From NCBI GenBank assembly GCA_001829185.1, contig MIAR01000036.1, forward strand, positions 41,148-105,147: a stretch of 64,000 nucleotides of DNA, in the 5' to 3' direction. The notes beneath the pieces were generated by a model. That model did not search any database and was not told where the DNA came from. It saw nothing but the letters and a program-made list of their open reading frames with translations. A program made the translations under genes and the position numbers. Within the stretch, counting starts at the first letter, position 1; each line of letters starts with the position of its first letter. This DNA comes from Spirochaetes bacterium GWB1_60_80 (GTDB taxonomy: Bacteria; Spirochaetota; Spirochaetia; Treponematales; UBA12059). Positions 24,165 through 33,669 of the stretch are shown in pieces.

Positions 24165-25409
24165 ATGAAGAAATTTATTGTCGGTCTGTTGATGCTTGGC
24201 GTTATCGGCAGCATGGCCGTCGCGCAAACCAATTTTGTCAGCGCCACCAGCGGCAACTACGTCGCCTGGGTCGACGGTACCCAGGCCGAGGCCGACGAGC
24301 TGGCGCTGCGCATGAGCCGCCTGTTCGAGCTTTACAACCAGTATTTCATGTTCGACGAGAGCAGCCTGAGCGTGCCGTTGAATGTGCGCGGCTTCAGGGA
24401 CATTACCGCCTTTAACGTCTATTTGCAGCGCGTTATCGGTACCACCAAGGACGATTTTGTCTACCTGCACTATCCGACCGCCGAGCGCTCGGAACTGGTT
24501 ATCTTCTTAAAGGACGATCCGGCCGAGTTCGGCGCTTCCTTGGCCCACCAGGGTTTTGTCCAGTTCCTCAAGGCCTTTGTGCCCAATCCGCCGCTCTGGA
24601 TGCGCGAAGGCTTTGCCGTCTTTTTCGAGCAGGCCGCCTGGGACCCCCTGGAGCGGCTCTACACCTATCATGAGAACCAATCCTGGCTGGAAACCGTCAA
24701 GCTGCTGGCCGCCGAGAGCAAGCTGTTCCCGGTGCGCACCCTGATGGGCCTGTCCAGCGACGAAGCCCGCGCCAGTCTTGATATCTTCTATCCGCAGGCC
24801 TGGGCCTTGGTGGCCTTCCTGATGGACACCGACGGCCGCTACAACCGCTTTCTGTGGGATGCCATCGCCATGCTGCGCTCCGAGGCCGGTCAGGGCGACG
24901 CCCAGGCTGCCGTGCTGGCCTTCTACGAACGCTGGTACTCCGGCGGGGCCATCGACGGCGACTTTGTTACCCATATCAATGGCCAGTTGACCTTCGCCGA
25001 GTACGTCACCCGTGGCGTTGAGGCCTACGGCGCCAATAAGCTCGATGAAGCCCGCGACCTGTTCTTCTCGGCCCTGGGCAAGAACGACGCCAACTACATT
25101 CCCTACTATTACATTGGCCTGATCGCCTACGCCGACAACGACTTCCCGACGGCCGATCTGTACTATAAGGCTGCCCTCCGCCTGGGCAGCGACCAAGCCA
25201 TTACCAATTACGCGCTGGGCATCAATGCCTTTGCCGCCCGCAACTACGACGAAGCCCGCGCCTACCTGGTGGAGGCTTCCCGGCTCGACCCGGCCCGCTA
25301 CCAGGTCAAGGTGGCCGATTTGCTCAATCGCCTGAGCGACGAAGTTGAAACCAACAGCACTCCCGTTCCGGCAACTACCACCCCGGCCACCACCGGCAGC
25401 GGTTCCTGA
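24165..25409 (+). CDS. Exported protein: degenerate metallopeptidase-like domain plus TPR repeats
   Basis: 414 residues from ATG 24165, with GGAGG upstream and a signal peptide ending AVAQ at the start. The middle segment SLAHQGFVQFLKAF, then LWMREGFAVFFE, follows the layout of gluzincin peptidases (HExxH, then an LxEG-type helix), but the HExxH position reads HQGFV, so zinc catalysis is unlikely. Residues ~290-395 are tandem tetratricopeptide-like helices (YYIGLIAYADNDFPTADLYY, NYALGINAFAARNYDEARAY). A likely periplasmic scaffold. A shared bidirectional terminator follows the stop. Confidence 0.7.
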   Translation: MKKFIVGLLMLGVIGSMAVAQTNFVSATSGNYVAWVDGTQAEADELALRMSRLFELYNQYFMFDESSLSVPLNVRGFRDITAFNVYLQRVIGTTKDDFVYLHYPTAERSELVIFLKDDPAEFGASLAHQGFVQFLKAFVPNPPLWMREGFAVFFEQAAWDPLERLYTYHENQSWLETVKLLAAESKLFPVRTLMGLSSDEARASLDIFYPQAWALVAFLMDTDGRYNRFLWDAIAMLRSEAGQGDAQAAVLAFYERWYSGGAIDGDFVTHINGQLTFAEYVTRGVEAYGANKLDEARDLFFSALGKNDANYIPYYYIGLIAYADNDFPTADLYYKAALRLGSDQAITNYALGINAFAARNYDEARAYLVEASRLDPARYQVKVADLLNRLSDEVETNSTPVPATTTPATTGSGS

Positions 25410-25464
25410 TCCAGCCGATTTGGCCGCGTGTGTAATAATGTAACCAGCCAGGTAAACTAAATAG

Positions 25465-25503
25465 AAAACACCGGACAGCCTCAGCGCCAGTCCGGTGTTT
25501 TTA
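25465..25503. terminator. Bidirectional intrinsic terminator
   Basis: AAACACCGGAC (25466-25476) pairs with GTCCGGTGTTT (25490-25500), flanked by an A-run on the left and a T-run on the right. It therefore works for both converging genes (24165 on plus, 26889 on minus). Confidence 0.85.
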
Positions 25504-25533
25504 TTGGGCCTAGGCGTCTGTCGGGCGCGCTGT

Positions 25534-26889
25534 TCAGCGCTCCGGTAGTATTGGTGGGGTGAAGTTTCGCAATACCGGCATGCGCACCAGCTGGACGAAC
25601 TCGTAGCGTGGATTGTCGAGCAGCCGCTCAAAGCTGGTTTCGGCCGCGCTCTCGAAAACCACGATGCGGAAGATGCCTTCTTCGTCGAAATAGGGCAGGA
25701 GGGCCGCGACGTGGAAATAGCGGCGTAATACCGGCGTCACGGTATCCCGGGCGTTGAACTGGGCAAAATACATCTTGCCTGGCTCGCGGTTGGCAAGCAG
25801 GAACAGATAGGCCTTGAGGCCGCTGATGTGGACGCCGGCGGTCTCTTGCGGGGCTGGAAAAATGCTGTAGCCCTCTCCGCCGACTATCGGGTCTAGGTTG
25901 TCGGCCATCAGGCTGAAGCCCGGCTCGGCCACGTCGTGGGCTAGCGGTGAGCTGGACTCGCGTCGGAAGAGGCTGTTCCAGGCGGCGGCGGCCAGCGCGC
26001 GCGACCAATCCAGCCCGAAATAGGGATCGTAGATTTCTTCCCACGATTCGGTAAAGCCGGAGCCGCGTACCTCGGGCATGCGCTGGCGCAAGTGGTCGAC
26101 CGAAAGGTATTGGCCGGTCACCGAATAAAGCAAGCCATCGACCAGCCATTTCAGGAAACCGGAGCAGTTGAGGCCCGGCAGCCCGGTTTGGCGGCGTAGG
26201 CTGCTGATATACACCGCTTGGCCATTCTGGTCGATGGCTCCGTCGTCGGCGTAACGCAGGCTGGGTAAATGCCGCCGCACCTGCTCAATCAGCTGACGCA
26301 TGTCCGAATAGAGTGACACTTGCGGCGAAAACAGCTGCCAGTCGACGCTGTCCTGGCTCATGGCGATAATATCATTGAGCGAGAGTAGGGCGACGCGCTC
26401 AAAGGGCAGGGGTAGGGTGATTTCCTGGTACAGCACCGCGCCATAGGCTAGGACGTCGAACTTGGTGCGCGCCTGACTGGCCCGCTCGTCTGGATAGAGC
26501 CGGATGAAGAGCTCCGGATCGCTGCGCAGATAGATTTTTATCTGTACCCAGCGCCCATTGCTGGCATTCCGTTTGAAAATCCAGCTGCCTTGGGTATAGA
26601 CCGGCCAGGCGCTGTTTTTTTCGGGAGAAATTATGGTATAAATGAAGCCTTCCATGATGCGGCGCTGCATTTTCCAACGCCCCCAGGCATTGCTGACGAT
26701 GGACTCGTCGGCCAGGCGGGCTTGGTTGAGCGGCAAGTTGAGGCGGCTGTCCCAGAATTGGCGCCGCAGGTCGGCCGAATCAGGGGCCTGGGGCAAGGCG
26801 CGGTCGCCGCCCAGCGCCGCTGGCAGGGGGCTGGCCAGCAACAGGCCGAGTGACAGCCCGAAGGACAGGATCAGGCAGGCGATTTTCAT
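25534..26889 (-). CDS. Exported protein of unknown function with possible NlpC/P60-like motif
   Basis: 451 residues from ATG 26889, where a signal peptide starts (MKIACLILSFGLSLGLLLAS). The frame runs further upstream but that part lacks a leader. The segment LPGLNCSGFLKWLVDGLLYS recalls the catalytic-cysteine helix of NlpC/P60 cell-wall peptidases, and AGVHISGLKAYLFL could supply a histidine. The rest is not recognised. The call is tentative: the cysteine-helix resemblance is short and I cannot confirm the fold. It is divergent from the 26989 gene with 99 bases between, and ends at a shared terminator. Confidence 0.5.
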   Translation of the reverse strand: MKIACLILSFGLSLGLLLASPLPAALGGDRALPQAPDSADLRRQFWDSRLNLPLNQARLADESIVSNAWGRWKMQRRIMEGFIYTIISPEKNSAWPVYTQGSWIFKRNASNGRWVQIKIYLRSDPELFIRLYPDERASQARTKFDVLAYGAVLYQEITLPLPFERVALLSLNDIIAMSQDSVDWQLFSPQVSLYSDMRQLIEQVRRHLPSLRYADDGAIDQNGQAVYISSLRRQTGLPGLNCSGFLKWLVDGLLYSVTGQYLSVDHLRQRMPEVRGSGFTESWEEIYDPYFGLDWSRALAAAAWNSLFRRESSSPLAHDVAEPGFSLMADNLDPIVGGEGYSIFPAPQETAGVHISGLKAYLFLLANREPGKMYFAQFNARDTVTPVLRRYFHVAALLPYFDEEGIFRIVVFESAAETSFERLLDNPRYEFVQLVRMPVLRNFTPPILPER

Positions 26890-26988
26890 GCTTTCATGAT
26901 CGGCTATTTGGCCGGCAATCTCAAGTAAGCCGTAGCGCCTGCCGATAGCAGTGAACAGAATACCGTCTCTACCGGATAAGGATGCTTC

Positions 26989-28152
26989 ATGCCAGCCCGA
27001 CGTGTACTGAAACTGTCCGTACTCATTTTTATCATCATCGCCTGCCTGTCCGCCAGCCTGCCGGTGGTCTATTCCTTGGCCGGCAGCGCCAGCCTCGACC
27101 GATGGCCAGGCCAACCACCGCTGCTGCCGTTGGCTATGGCCGACCCGCCGCTGGCCGGCGACCAGCTAGCCTGGTCGCCAGGTAAGCTTTTCCAACCAGT
27201 TTTGGCGACTACGGACTTGGCCCTAGCCAACGACTGGCCGATTTGGCTTCTCCGCCCGGATTCCGGGCTCAGGCTGGCCTTACTGGCTGGCCAAGCGGCC
27301 GAGGGTGCGGCGGAGGGTGTGGCAAAGAGCGCGGCGGAAACAGCGGCCGATTTTGTGGCCGGCGCGCCAGACAGCCTGGCCATGGTTTTGGCCGGCAACC
27401 AGATTGTGGCCTTTTACGGGAAACCAGGCGCCGCCGGCATGGGTATCCTTGGCCGGTATAGCCAGGCCGAACTGGCCCCGCTCCTGGCAGGCTGGGCGGC
27501 GCAATATGATGCCTTGAATGGCGCGTTGGGGGTGGTGCCGGCCTTTTACATCATTTTTGGCACCTGCTGGCCGGAAGGCGAGATTGGCTACACCTCGCGC
27601 GCTGCCATTGAAGACTACATTGCCTTTGCCGCCGAGCGGGGCTGGCTGGTGATTGTCGACCACCAGATTGGCCGCTATAGCGTTGAGGCCGCCATGGCCA
27701 GCCTGCTGCCCTTTCTGCGTTTTCCGAATGTTCACCTGGCGCTGGACCCCGAATGGCGTACCACCCAGCCGATGCGCGAGATAGGTAGCATTTCGGCGGC
27801 CGAATTCAACCAAGCCCAGGCCTTGATGCAGGCCTACCTGGTGGAACACCAGCTGCCCGGCGTCCGCCTGTTGCTAGTCCACCAGTTTCACCCCCGCATG
27901 CTGACCGACACCGCCCAGGTGGTGGCCGCTCAGGATCGGGTCGTTCCGGTGCATATCGCCGACGGGATCGGCAACCCGGATTTGAAACGCTACTCGTACG
28001 GCAAGAACGCCGTATTCACGAATTTACCATACAAGGGCTTCAAGCTGTTCTTCGAGTCGCGGATAGCCGGCGCCCGTTGGGATATTCCCTTGATGACTCC
28101 GGCCGAGGTACTGGCCTTGCAGCCGATGCCGCTGGTCATTATGTACCAATAG
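26989..28152 (+). CDS. Exported or membrane-anchored protein of unknown function
   Basis: 387 residues with an N-terminal hydrophobic segment (residues 8-28) and an AAGGATG-type ribosome-binding site. An Ala-rich middle (GQAAEGAAEGVAKSAAETAA) precedes a domain with alternating hydrophobic strands: AFYIIFGTCWPEG, GWLVIVDHQIGRYS, FPNVHLALDPEWR, GVRLLLVHQFHPRM, VVPVHIADGIGN. That pattern suggests a TIM-barrel or similar alpha/beta enzyme with conserved Asp/Glu/His candidates, possibly glycosidase-like. I cannot name a family. It is divergent from the equally unknown 26889 gene. Confidence 0.6.
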   Translation: MPARRVLKLSVLIFIIIACLSASLPVVYSLAGSASLDRWPGQPPLLPLAMADPPLAGDQLAWSPGKLFQPVLATTDLALANDWPIWLLRPDSGLRLALLAGQAAEGAAEGVAKSAAETAADFVAGAPDSLAMVLAGNQIVAFYGKPGAAGMGILGRYSQAELAPLLAGWAAQYDALNGALGVVPAFYIIFGTCWPEGEIGYTSRAAIEDYIAFAAERGWLVIVDHQIGRYSVEAAMASLLPFLRFPNVHLALDPEWRTTQPMREIGSISAAEFNQAQALMQAYLVEHQLPGVRLLLVHQFHPRMLTDTAQVVAAQDRVVPVHIADGIGNPDLKRYSYGKNAVFTNLPYKGFKLFFESRIAGARWDIPLMTPAEVLALQPMPLVIMYQ

Positions 28153-28234
28153 AATCGGGCCAGCCTAAAAAGCTGGTAACACTTGAGTCGGGAATTGGGT
28201 TATACTGTTTATAGGGTTGATTGAAGGAGAGGTC

Positions 28235-31200
28235 ATGAAGTCTATTCGCCATGCTCTGTTGCTGGTTCTGCTGTCTTGCCTGGTACTGGGAAGCGTCTCC
28301 GCCTACGATCCGCCGGCCGGTGGCGATGGCATGCCCTTCCTGCTGTCGCCAGCCGCGGCTGGCGGCGGTCTTTCGATCGCTTCCGGCCTGGGGCCCTCGG
28401 CGGCCGCCGTCAATCCGGCCGTACTGGCGGCCTTGCAGCAGGTGACGCTGGACGCCGGCTATATGGCGTTGGTCGGCTTCGGCACTGAGACTGGCTTCGG
28501 CTCCTTGGTCAATCTTGGCTTGGCCCTGCCTCAAGCCTACGGTGTCTGGAACTTCAACCTGAACGTCCAGCACGTGCCGGCCAGCTTCGTTTCCATGCCG
28601 CTGGGCACCATTTTCAACCTGCAGGTCGGCATCGCCAAGGACTTGTTCCCCGATTTGTACGTTGGCGCCGCCGTCGGCGGTGGTGTCGGCAACAATGGCG
28701 CTTGGGATTGGGCGCTGGGGCTGAATCTCGGTTTCGTCCACCACCTGGGCGACCTGGGCTTTATCAGCGAATTGCGCTGGGCGGGAACGCTGCGCAATAT
28801 CGGCAAGAGTTTCCAGCCGGTGGCCATCAACGGCTTTGCCGGCACGCCAGCCACGGCCTACGAGTCGCCCTTCACGCCGGCCTTCGGCATCGCCGGCACC
28901 CTGCTTAATCATGAGGCCAGCGGCATCCGGGTGGGCACCAACCTTGACCTCTTGTTCCCGACCTTCCAGAACGTGGTGTTCAATGCCGGCCTGGACCTCT
29001 CCTGGCGGCAGCTGGTCACCTTGCGCGCTGGCTGGGACATCAACCTGCGGGAGACCCTGGCCGGGAGCGGCCGCTCCCTGATCCCGTCTTTCAGCCTGGC
29101 CGCCAGGATCCAACTCAACAGCGCGGCCGATGATTCCTTTATTTCCGAACGGGGCTGGAACCGCTCCGAGCTGCAGCCGGTACTGACCGCCCGGCCGCTC
29201 TACAACGACGTCTGGGCTATTGGCGGCGGCGTCACCCTGCCGCTGGGTATCGTCGACCGGGACCCGCCGGTCATCACTTTGGGTTACCCACAGACGCCCT
29301 GGGAGCTGTACTACATGAGTCCCAACAACGATGGTGTCCAGGACGAGCTGGCGCTGCCTCTTTCCATCGTCGACCAGCGCTACATCCAGTCGTTCGTGCT
29401 CAATATCTACGACAACTCAGGCACGCTGGTGCGTTCCATCGCCAATAAGGAAAGCCGGCCGGAGAGCACCAACTGGAGCGGCCTGTGGAGCCGCTTGACC
29501 TATGTCCGGCACGGCGTGGACGTGCCGCCGGAATTAATTTGGAATGGCTTATCCGATACCGGCAGCGTCGTGGCCGACGGCATTTATCATTATGAGCTCC
29601 TGGCCAGCGACGATAACGGCAACGAAGCCGTTACCGAGCGCTTGAGCGTGGTCGTCGACAATACGGCTCCGGCTCTCAGCCTGGAGCGGCCGATCGCCGC
29701 TAACGCCCTGATCTTCAGCCCGGACGGCGACGGCAACAAGGACAATCTGGCCTTGATTCAGACCGGTTCGGAAGAGGATCTCTGGCTGGCCGAGTTCCTG
29801 GATGTAGCCGGAACCGTGCTGCGGGCCTATGAATTCCGCAATGTCGCCCCGCAGCGCTTGGACTGGGACGGCGCCGACAATGCCGGCGTGGTGGTGGCCG
29901 ACGGCGTCTATTCCTACCGGATAGGCGCCACCGACCGGGCCGGCAACCGCTCGGCTGACTCTCTGGAAAATATCCTCATCAATACCCAGCAGCCGCCGGT
30001 CAGCATCAGCATCGACCGGGCGGCTTTCAGTCCCAATGGCGATGGCGAGAAGGACGAGTTGACCATCACCACCAGCGTGCCGGTCCGCACCGGGATTATC
30101 CAGTGGACCCTGAGCGTGCTCGATGGCGACAATCAAGCGCGCTGGACCACGACCGACAGCGCGGGCGCCACCTTGCCGGTCCGAAGCGCCTTCACTGGCC
30201 GCGACAATGCCGGCCAAGTCCTGCCCGAAGGCAGTTACCGGGCCCGCCTGTCGGTCCGGTACCTGAATGGCCACAGTCCGGAGTCGCTCAGCGCCGGTTT
30301 CCTGCTCGATATTACGGCGCCGGTCGCCCAAGTGCAGGCCGACCGCGTGGCCTTCAATCCCTTGGCCGAAACCAGCAACCGCCTGACGGTGTTTAATAAC
30401 AATGCTACGGCCGAAGACCGCTGGCTAGGCGAGATCGTTAGCCAGACCAGCAGCCTGCCGGTACGCAATTACAGCTTCAGCGGCCAACCCGACGCCAGCG
30501 TGGTCTGGGACGGCGCCGACGAGGCCGGCCGGGTAGCGTCGGACGGCGCCTACTTCTGGCGGCTGTCGGCCATCGACCGCGCCGGCAACGCCTTCAGCGT
30601 CGATTCCGCGCCGGTGCGCATCGATACCGGCAACAAGACGGTGCGCTTGGCCGTGGACATGCGCGCCTTTAGCCCCAACAACGACCGCGTCAAGGATACC
30701 CTGACCTTCCTGCCGGAGACGGCCGCCGGCAGTACCATCGTCGCCTGGTCTTTGGCCATCCTGGATGCCGAACGCCAGACCATCCGCCGCTTTACCGGCA
30801 ATAACGCGCCGCCGCGCACCGTTCCCTGGGACGGCAAGAGCCAGAGCGGCTCCCCGGCGGCCGACGGCGCTTACTCGGCCGCGCTGGAAGTCCGCTACGA
30901 TACCGGCGAGACCGAAACGGCCGCCTCCTTCGAGGTTACCCTCGACACGGTGGCCCCGGCGCTGGAGTTATCCATTGATTACTTGCTGTTCAGCCCCAAC
31001 GGCAGCGGCCGCAAGGATACCGTCACCATCGCCCAAGTGTCGCCGGTCGGCGACAACTGGGAGGCCGGCATGCAGAACGCCGCCGGCGAGACGGTGCGTA
31101 CCTGGTCCTGGCGCAACCGCGCCGAGACTTTCGCCTGGGATGGCAGCGACCAGAACGGTAACCGCCTGCCCGATGGCGCCTACCGTTACACGATCCATTC

Positions 31201-32353
31201 CGAAGACGCCGCCGGCAACCGCGCCGAGCGGCAGCTGACCGGCATCACCATCGACGCCCGGGTGCCCCAGGCCTTCGTGACCATCGCCGCGCCCGGCTTC
31301 AGCCCGACCGGCGTCGCCACCTCCGCCACTATCGGCATCGGCTTGGTGACCACCATCCGCGACGGCATCGAAAGCTGGCGGCTGACCATCCTGGACGAAA
31401 ACGGCATCAGCCGCAAGATCTTCCGCGGCAACCCCGGCCAGAGCGTGCCGGCCGAATTGACCTGGGACGGCAAGGCCGACGACGGCAGCGTCACCCAGGG
31501 CAATTACACGGCCAGCCTGCTGGTCGACTACCTCAAGGGCGACCGCGTCGAAGTGGTCTCCGGCGCCTTTGCGCTGGACAATGAAGGGCCGCGCGTCGCG
31601 GTGCGCATGACCCCCGAGTACTTCAGCCCCGACAACGACGGCATCGACGATGAATTGCGCTTCACGCTTTCGGTCAGCGACCTCAGCCTGATTGAGTCCT
31701 GGCGGCTGGAAGTCATCGAAGTGGCCGTCCAGGAGAGCCAAGCCGCCCGCCAGGAACGCGCCTTCTTCGTCTGGAGCGGCCGTGGCCTGCCGGCCGAGCG
31801 CCTGGTCTGGGACGGCCGGTCGCAGCGCGGCGAGCTGGTGGAATCGGCCACCGATTACCCCTACCGGCTGACGGTGGTAGACGTTTACGGCAACCGCACC
31901 GTTACCCAGGGCAATATCACCGTTGACGTGCTGGTCATCCGCGAAGGCGACCGGCTGAAGATCAAGGTGCCGTCCATCGTCTTCCGCTCCGGCGCCGCCG
32001 ACTTCAACGCCCTGCCGGCCGAGGTGCTGGCCAGCAACGAGCGGGTGTTGCGCCGCATCGCCCAGATCCTGAACCGTTTCCGGGACTACAATATCCGCAT
32101 CGAGGGCCACGCCAATTCGGTGGCCAGGATACGCAACCTTGGCCAGGCGGCGATTGACCGCGAGGAACAGACCGAGCTTCTGCCCCTGTCGGAAGCCCGC
32201 GCCCGGCTGGTGATGGAGCAACTGATAGCCTTCGGCGTCGACCCGCGCCGCCTGACGGTGCGCGGCCTTGGTTCCAGCGATCCGGTGGTGAGCTTCAGCG
32301 ACGCCGAGAACCGCTGGAAGAACCGCCGCGTCGAATTCATCCTGATAAAGTAG
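28235..32353 (+). CDS. Large outer-membrane protein: barrel-like N-terminus, FlgD/Ig-like repeats, C-terminal OmpA domain
   Basis: 1372 residues from ATG 28235, with GGAGAGG upstream and a signal peptide ending SVSA. Residues ~20-320 are Gly/aromatic-rich strands of an outer-membrane barrel type (GGGLSIASGLGPSAAAVNPA). Residues ~340-1240 hold about eight or nine ~95-residue beta modules, each opening FSPNxDGxxD (a calcium-loop pattern), with LxWDGxxxxGxxxxDGxYxY in the middle, as in FlgD/CHU-type Ig-like repeats. The last ~120 residues are OmpA-like (IRIEGHANSVARI; LSEARARLVMEQLIAFGVDP; NRRVEFIL) and should bind peptidoglycan. It thus links outer membrane, a periplasmic or surface rod and the cell wall. 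The next gene starts eight bases later. Confidence 0.85.
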   Translation: MKSIRHALLLVLLSCLVLGSVSAYDPPAGGDGMPFLLSPAAAGGGLSIASGLGPSAAAVNPAVLAALQQVTLDAGYMALVGFGTETGFGSLVNLGLALPQAYGVWNFNLNVQHVPASFVSMPLGTIFNLQVGIAKDLFPDLYVGAAVGGGVGNNGAWDWALGLNLGFVHHLGDLGFISELRWAGTLRNIGKSFQPVAINGFAGTPATAYESPFTPAFGIAGTLLNHEASGIRVGTNLDLLFPTFQNVVFNAGLDLSWRQLVTLRAGWDINLRETLAGSGRSLIPSFSLAARIQLNSAADDSFISERGWNRSELQPVLTARPLYNDVWAIGGGVTLPLGIVDRDPPVITLGYPQTPWELYYMSPNNDGVQDELALPLSIVDQRYIQSFVLNIYDNSGTLVRSIANKESRPESTNWSGLWSRLTYVRHGVDVPPELIWNGLSDTGSVVADGIYHYELLASDDNGNEAVTERLSVVVDNTAPALSLERPIAANALIFSPDGDGNKDNLALIQTGSEEDLWLAEFLDVAGTVLRAYEFRNVAPQRLDWDGADNAGVVVADGVYSYRIGATDRAGNRSADSLENILINTQQPPVSISIDRAAFSPNGDGEKDELTITTSVPVRTGIIQWTLSVLDGDNQARWTTTDSAGATLPVRSAFTGRDNAGQVLPEGSYRARLSVRYLNGHSPESLSAGFLLDITAPVAQVQADRVAFNPLAETSNRLTVFNNNATAEDRWLGEIVSQTSSLPVRNYSFSGQPDASVVWDGADEAGRVASDGAYFWRLSAIDRAGNAFSVDSAPVRIDTGNKTVRLAVDMRAFSPNNDRVKDTLTFLPETAAGSTIVAWSLAILDAERQTIRRFTGNNAPPRTVPWDGKSQSGSPAADGAYSAALEVRYDTGETETAASFEVTLDTVAPALELSIDYLLFSPNGSGRKDTVTIAQVSPVGDNWEAGMQNAAGETVRTWSWRNRAETFAWDGSDQNGNRLPDGAYRYTIHSEDAAGNRAERQLTGITIDARVPQAFVTIAAPGFSPTGVATSATIGIGLVTTIRDGIESWRLTILDENGISRKIFRGNPGQSVPAELTWDGKADDGSVTQGNYTASLLVDYLKGDRVEVVSGAFALDNEGPRVAVRMTPEYFSPDNDGIDDELRFTLSVSDLSLIESWRLEVIEVAVQESQAARQERAFFVWSGRGLPAERLVWDGRSQRGELVESATDYPYRLTVVDVYGNRTVTQGNITVDVLVIREGDRLKIKVPSIVFRSGAADFNALPAEVLASNERVLRRIAQILNRFRDYNIRIEGHANSVARIRNLGQAAIDREEQTELLPLSEARARLVMEQLIAFGVDPRRLTVRGLGSSDPVVSFSDAENRWKNRRVEFILIK

Positions 32354-32360
32354 CCGCCGG

Positions 32361-33161
32361 ATGAAACAGTATCGCGCCCTGCTGCTCGGCGACGTCATCG
32401 GCGAGGACGGCATCAAGTATCTGCTGTCCGTCCTGCCCAGCCTGGTCGACCACTATCGGCCGGATCTGATCTGCCTGAATGCCGAGAACGCTTCCGGCGG
32501 TTTTGGCCTGACGGCCCTCGATGCCAAAACGCTGCTCGATGCCGGCATCGATTGCTTGACCAGCGGCAACCATATCTGGGAGAAGAAGGGCATCGCCGAG
32601 CTCCTGGAGGCCGAACCACGGCTGTTGCGGCCGCACAATTACCCGGCCGGCGCGCCCGGCCGGGGCGTCTACTGCCTGGAAAAGGCCGGCGCGCAGTGGG
32701 CGGTGCTCAACCTCCAGGGGCGCGAAGGCATGACGCCGCTGGATTCGCCCTTCGCGGTCGCCGACCGCCTGCTGGCCGACTTGCCGGCCGACAGCCTGAA
32801 GGTGCTTGATTTCCACGCTGAGTCCTTCGAGGAAAAAGAGGCGCTCGGCCTCTACCTCGATGGCCGGGTCAGCGTCGTGGCCGGCACCCACACCCATATC
32901 GCTACCGCCGACGAGCGTATCCTACCTCAGGGAACCGGCTACCTGGGCGACCTGGGTATGTGCGGCCCGCTGGATTCGGTCATCGGCTCTGATACTACAC
33001 TCTGCCTGCAGCGCTGCTTGACGCAGATGCCCATCAAACTGGAGCCGGCCCATGGCGACTGCCGCCTGTCCGGCGCCTTGTTCGTCATCGGCCAAGACGG
33101 GCGCTGCCAGGCGATTGAGCGTATCAGTTACTGGCAGCCCGACCCAGCAAGCTTCGCCTGA
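32361..33161 (+). CDS. YmdB-family metallophosphoesterase (2',3'-cyclic nucleotide phosphodiesterase type)
   Basis: 266 residues, the family's usual length. Binuclear-metal motifs are present: LLGDVIGEDG at the start, LNAENASGGFGL, TSGNHIWEKK, LDFHAESFEEKEAL, GTHTHIATADERILPQGTGY followed by GDLGMCG. The Bacillus YmdB enzyme hydrolyses cyclic nucleotides and affects motility/biofilm choice (established there). Cytoplasmic. It follows the large OmpA protein by eight bases and is probably co-transcribed, though functionally unrelated. Confidence 0.92.
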   Translation: MKQYRALLLGDVIGEDGIKYLLSVLPSLVDHYRPDLICLNAENASGGFGLTALDAKTLLDAGIDCLTSGNHIWEKKGIAELLEAEPRLLRPHNYPAGAPGRGVYCLEKAGAQWAVLNLQGREGMTPLDSPFAVADRLLADLPADSLKVLDFHAESFEEKEALGLYLDGRVSVVAGTHTHIATADERILPQGTGYLGDLGMCGPLDSVIGSDTTLCLQRCLTQMPIKLEPAHGDCRLSGALFVIGQDGRCQAIERISYWQPDPASFA

Positions 33162-33186
33162 GGCTGGCCGGCCTTCGAAAAAAAAT

Positions 33187-33214
33187 TTGACAAGGCCGCA
33201 AAAAGCGGTAAGAA
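33187..33214 (+). promoter_or_regulatory. Sigma-70-type promoter for the PII-like/EIIA pair
   Basis: A perfect TTGACA (33187-33192) is followed after 16 bases by TAAGAA (33209-33214), preceded by an A/T tract that could act as an UP element. It is about 105 bases upstream of ATG 33319. Confidence 0.5.
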
Positions 33215-33318
33215 TAGGCAGTGTCCAAACCATGACAGGCTCAGCCACTTCCAACCAGGCCGCTTGCCAGCGGTTTGATAGCGGCTGTTGACTTGGTCGG
33301 CATGTGGAAAGGCTGGCG

Positions 33319-33666
33319 ATGAAATTAGTGGTTTTTATACTCAACAAGGATGAATTCCTGGAAGAGGTGCTGGAGGCTTATGTCGAGGCCGGCGTGACCG
33401 GCGCTACGCTCGTCGATTCGGAGGGAATGGGTCGCTTCCTGGCCTATGAGGTGCCGCTATTCGCCGGCTTCAAGGATTTCATGACCGGTAGCCGACCCCG
33501 CAACAAGACTATCCTGTCCCTGATTCGCAATGATGGCACTATCGAGACCCTCAGGAAGCTGGTTGACCAGGTGGTCGGCGGCCTAGACAATCCTGGCGTC
33601 GGTATCATGTTCAGCCTGCCGGTGGACTGGGCTTCCGGGCTTGCCCGGGAAGAAACCGAGGTCTAG
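33319..33666 (+). CDS. PII-like (GlnB-fold) small regulatory protein
   Basis: 115 residues from ATG 33319. The pattern MKLVVFILNKDEFLEEVLEA, YVEAGVTGATLVDSEGMGRF, then a long loop and TLRKLVDQVVGGLDNPGVGI fits the ferredoxin-like fold of PII-type proteins. The T-loop tyrosine used for uridylylation in GlnB is not evident, so nucleotide sensing or trimer-based binding is more likely than classic nitrogen signalling (inference). It is three bases ahead of the EIIA gene; the pairing suggests a shared regulatory circuit. Confidence 0.65.
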   Translation: MKLVVFILNKDEFLEEVLEAYVEAGVTGATLVDSEGMGRFLAYEVPLFAGFKDFMTGSRPRNKTILSLIRNDGTIETLRKLVDQVVGGLDNPGVGIMFSLPVDWASGLAREETEV

Positions 33667-33669
33667 CAT

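Noticed and set aside
30968..32416. 482-codon minus-strand frame opposite the OmpA end of the large envelope protein
   Set aside because: It overlaps two well-supported plus-strand genes and shows no motif.
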